Shown: positions 62,036-64,000 of the stretch, in pieces | Numbering within the stretch: the first letter of the stretch is position 1 | Layout: the number at the start of each line of letters is the position of its first letter | Origin: Lentisphaeria bacterium UBA4640 | GTDB lineage: Bacteria > Verrucomicrobiota > Lentisphaeria > Victivallales > UBA1829 | Assembly: GCA_002405835.1 (NCBI GenBank) | Contig: DHMO01000026.1 | Coordinates: 5,800 to 69,799, forward strand | DNA: 64,000 nucleotides | Direction of reading: 5' to 3' | Notes under the pieces: generated by a model | What the model saw: the letters and a program-made list of their open reading frames with translations, nothing else | What the model was told of the DNA's origin: nothing | The model's database searches: none | Translations under genes and position numbers: made by a program

Positions 62036-62800
62036 ATGAAAAAATCCATGAAATTTCTCGCAGGAGCCATGACAGCTGCAATACTTTCCGGATGTTCCGG
62101 AGTGGCGATGTTTGACTATTCTTACGAAACAGGCGGAATGTCAAAATTCCGTGCAGAAGGCATGGCCCGAAAAACAGTTTCAGTCATGCCATTTCTTGAT
62201 CAGCGCGGGACAAAATACTTTGACCCGATGCAGGCCGGTCAGGCGGCAGCTCACCCGGCGGGCGATCACGGGTCTTTCTGGCTCGGGCTTCTCCCGCTCA
62301 TTCCGGCAGGTTACGTTGAAAAAGAAGAACCGGAATTCAGCAGTGATTTTGTTACCGTCAAACGTTTTCACTTCAACCCCAAAGAGGACCTCGCGGATGC
62401 CGCAGAAAAAAGTTTGCGTGAATCCGGATTGTTTGCCTCCGTTTTACGTGCAAATTCAATAGAACAAGCCCGAACCGATTACATTTGGCGCGGAACATTT
62501 ACCAACACATATTACAGCGGATGCGTTTATTCCTATGGCATCACCTATTTTCTGGCTCCGGTCCTTTGGATTCTCGGAGCGCCGAATGGAACTTCAGAGA
62601 ATGAACTCTGGGTTAAATTTGAACTTGTTGAACGCGCAACAGGAAAAGTCATCTGGAATTACGACTACCGTGGAAGAGACTACCTTGTTCACTGGCTTTA
62701 CGCTCGAAATGGAATGGATGTCAGCATGTATGCCAGGCTGATGTGTCAAGCAATGAACGGGGCTCTTTGGGAACTCTCCAAAACTCCGCTTTTTAATTAA
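62036..62800 (+). CDS. Lipoprotein of unknown function
   Basis: A 254-residue lipoprotein with lipobox ILSGC (cysteine near 20). The mature part (TVSVMPFLDQRGTKYFDP, LADAAEKSLRESGLFASVLR, WVKFELVERATGKVIWNYDY) resembles the general family of outer-membrane lipoproteins with a GNA1162/CsgG-like alpha/beta region, but I do not assign it. AAAACAGGAG precedes the start. It lies between the phosphatase section and the kinase gene. Confidence 0.72.
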   Translation: MKKSMKFLAGAMTAAILSGCSGVAMFDYSYETGGMSKFRAEGMARKTVSVMPFLDQRGTKYFDPMQAGQAAAHPAGDHGSFWLGLLPLIPAGYVEKEEPEFSSDFVTVKRFHFNPKEDLADAAEKSLRESGLFASVLRANSIEQARTDYIWRGTFTNTYYSGCVYSYGITYFLAPVLWILGAPNGTSENELWVKFELVERATGKVIWNYDYRGRDYLVHWLYARNGMDVSMYARLMCQAMNGALWELSKTPLFN

Positions 62801-62821
62801 TTACAAGGGGAAACAGCCCGG

Positions 62822-64000
62822 ATGAAAAATCTCTCTCAGCAACTGATTCCAGGATCAGTATTTGAAAAATATACAATAGAAAAACAGTTGGGACGCGGCG
62901 GCATGGGAGCCGTCTATCTCGTCCGGCACAATATTCTGGATTCGCTTTTTGCGTTGAAAGTGCTGAGTCTGAATTCCGATTCGGGCAATAACTCATTTGT
63001 CAGCCGCTTCATCCGGGAGGCCAAACTTGCATGCAAAATCAAACATCCGAATCTGATCGAAGTCCATGATGCAGGGAAAAATCCGGAAACGGGAATATTC
63101 TATATCGTCATGGATTACGTTCCAGGCGGAAGTGTGCGCGATCAGTTGAAAAAACAACCCTTTCTCCCGCTCACTGAATCTCTGCGGATTGTGACAGAAA
63201 TGGCATCCGCTCTTGAAGCCGCATTTCAACACGGAATGGTTCACCGGGATATCAAGCCGGATAATATCATGTTTGCAGCCGACGGGACCGCAAAACTTGC
63301 GGACCTCGGCATTGCAAAGTCTCTGGAAGAACAGGATACCATGCTGACAATGGCGGCTTCCGTATTCGGGACACCTGCATACATGTCTCCGGAACAGGCA
63401 AAGGATTCCGGCAAAGTTGACTGCCGGGCCGATATTTACAGTCTTGGAATTGTTTTTTATGAAATGCTTTCCGGGCGACGGCCATATGAAGGGAAAAGCA
63501 CTATTCAGATTTTATCGCAAGTCGTTTCTGAAGCCCCGGTCCCAAATGTGCGGCAAATTATTCCTTCCATCCCGGAAAACATCGCACAACTAATCGCTGA
63601 TATGACCGAAAAAAATCTTGAACGGAGAATCCAAACACCATTCGAACTTTCAAAACGTCTGGCAGAGATTCACCTTCCTGTATTTCAAAATAGAGATGTT
63701 GAAAAAACAGTAAAAATCAATACGCGATCCGTCCCCCAGCAAACAGCAGGACAAAGGGAAATAGATATAACGTTACCTACGGCACCACAGAGGCACACAG
63801 GAAAAAGTTTGTCTGAAACACAGGAAAACATTACAGCGGGCTCTCCGACTGCTAAACAAACCAAAATCGAGGTAACTCTACCAACTGCGGATCAGGAGAA
63901 TATCGTAAAAACTCTCCTTGCAGACTCAACAAATATTATTGAAGAATCTGTTCCGGAACTTAATAATATTGAAGCAGCTTCTACTGTAGAAAATTCAAAA
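62822..64000 (+). CDS. Hanks-type Ser/Thr protein kinase (partial, runs off the window)
   Basis: 393 codons are visible and the frame is open to the edge. The kinase domain (about 17-285) has the P-loop GRGGMGAVY, the Lys in FALKVLS, the catalytic loop HRDIKPDNIMF, the metal loop DLG in place of DFG, and an activation segment ending SPEQAKDSG. From about 290 a Thr-rich tail begins, with two copies of a TLPTA motif (316-320 ITLPT, 351-355 VTLPT) 35 residues apart. Such threonines are good autophosphorylation sites for FHA binding. AAGGGGAAA precedes the start, 21 bp after the lipoprotein gene. A transmembrane helix is not yet reached. The full length is unknown. Confidence 0.92.
   Translation, partial: MKNLSQQLIPGSVFEKYTIEKQLGRGGMGAVYLVRHNILDSLFALKVLSLNSDSGNNSFVSRFIREAKLACKIKHPNLIEVHDAGKNPETGIFYIVMDYVPGGSVRDQLKKQPFLPLTESLRIVTEMASALEAAFQHGMVHRDIKPDNIMFAADGTAKLADLGIAKSLEEQDTMLTMAASVFGTPAYMSPEQAKDSGKVDCRADIYSLGIVFYEMLSGRRPYEGKSTIQILSQVVSEAPVPNVRQIIPSIPENIAQLIADMTEKNLERRIQTPFELSKRLAEIHLPVFQNRDVEKTVKINTRSVPQQTAGQREIDITLPTAPQRHTGKSLSETQENITAGSPTAKQTKIEVTLPTADQENIVKTLLADSTNIIEESVPELNNIEAASTVENSK

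Overview
The window looks like a chromosomal stretch from a Gram-negative gut or animal-associated member of the PVC group, most likely Lentisphaerota (Victivallis-like). This is an inference from the gene mix, not from a marker gene. The evidence is lipoproteins with clear lipoboxes, an outer-membrane secretin, many glycoside hydrolases with AraC regulators, an AAA-ATPase/PD-(D/E)XK protein of a family expanded in gut anaerobes, and Hanks kinase/FHA signalling. Promoters are sigma70-like (TTGxxx, 16-17 bp, TATxxT) and ribosome binding sites are strong AAGGAG types.

Region 1 (1-8.9 kb): a minus-strand pair, an alpha/beta hydrolase and a sugar-type periplasmic binding lipoprotein, then a very large transglutaminase-like/DUF4011/superfamily 1 helicase/Vsr-like nuclease protein with a LexA-like inverted repeat over its putative promoter. 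Upstream of it lies a decayed IS4-type transposase fragment. Region 2 (8.9-16.8 kb): a CBS-domain protein, an HdeD-like membrane protein, a glutaminase-A-like (DUF4965) protein, a GntR/LacI hybrid regulator, a secreted metallophosphoesterase and the AAA-ATPase/nuclease protein. Region 3 (16.8-30.1 kb): a carbohydrate island on the minus strand: GH2 beta-mannosidase, AraC regulator, GH3, DUF2264 hydrolase, GH42-like enzyme, class I mannose-6-phosphate isomerase, a nitrilase-fold amidase and an EamA exporter, with a divergent AraC regulator. The last five genes overlap or nearly touch and read as one operon. The set suggests cleavage of mannose- and galactose-containing oligosaccharides and entry of mannose into glycolysis.

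Region 4 (30.1-35.9 kb): three tandem copies of a small secreted protein of unknown family, a lipoprotein, and altronate dehydratase (uxaA) with tagaturonate reductase (uxaB), i.e. the lower galacturonate route. Region 5 (35.9-42 kb): a tRNA-Asn followed by an accessory island with dispersed ~53-bp repeats, mobile-element debris, an EcsC-family protein, a three-gene SprT-like protease / ankyrin-DUF932-like / SF2 helicase operon, and an AT-rich orphan membrane protein.

Region 6 (42-64 kb, running off the right edge): a long co-directional Tad/Flp pilus operon: CpaB, secretin, FHA-CpaF fusion ATPase, TadB, TadC, two membrane FHA proteins, five Flp-type prepilins, CpaA prepilin peptidase, two TadE-like pseudopilins, a giant TadG-like protein and a lipase-like secreted protein. 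It is followed by small secreted and lipoprotein genes, a PP2C phosphatase and a Ser/Thr kinase. The kinase, phosphatase and four FHA domains in one transcription unit suggest a pilus whose assembly is gated by threonine phosphorylation, and this is the most interesting system in the window. A putative tad leader peptide and the tRNA-side island are the main points of uncertainty.
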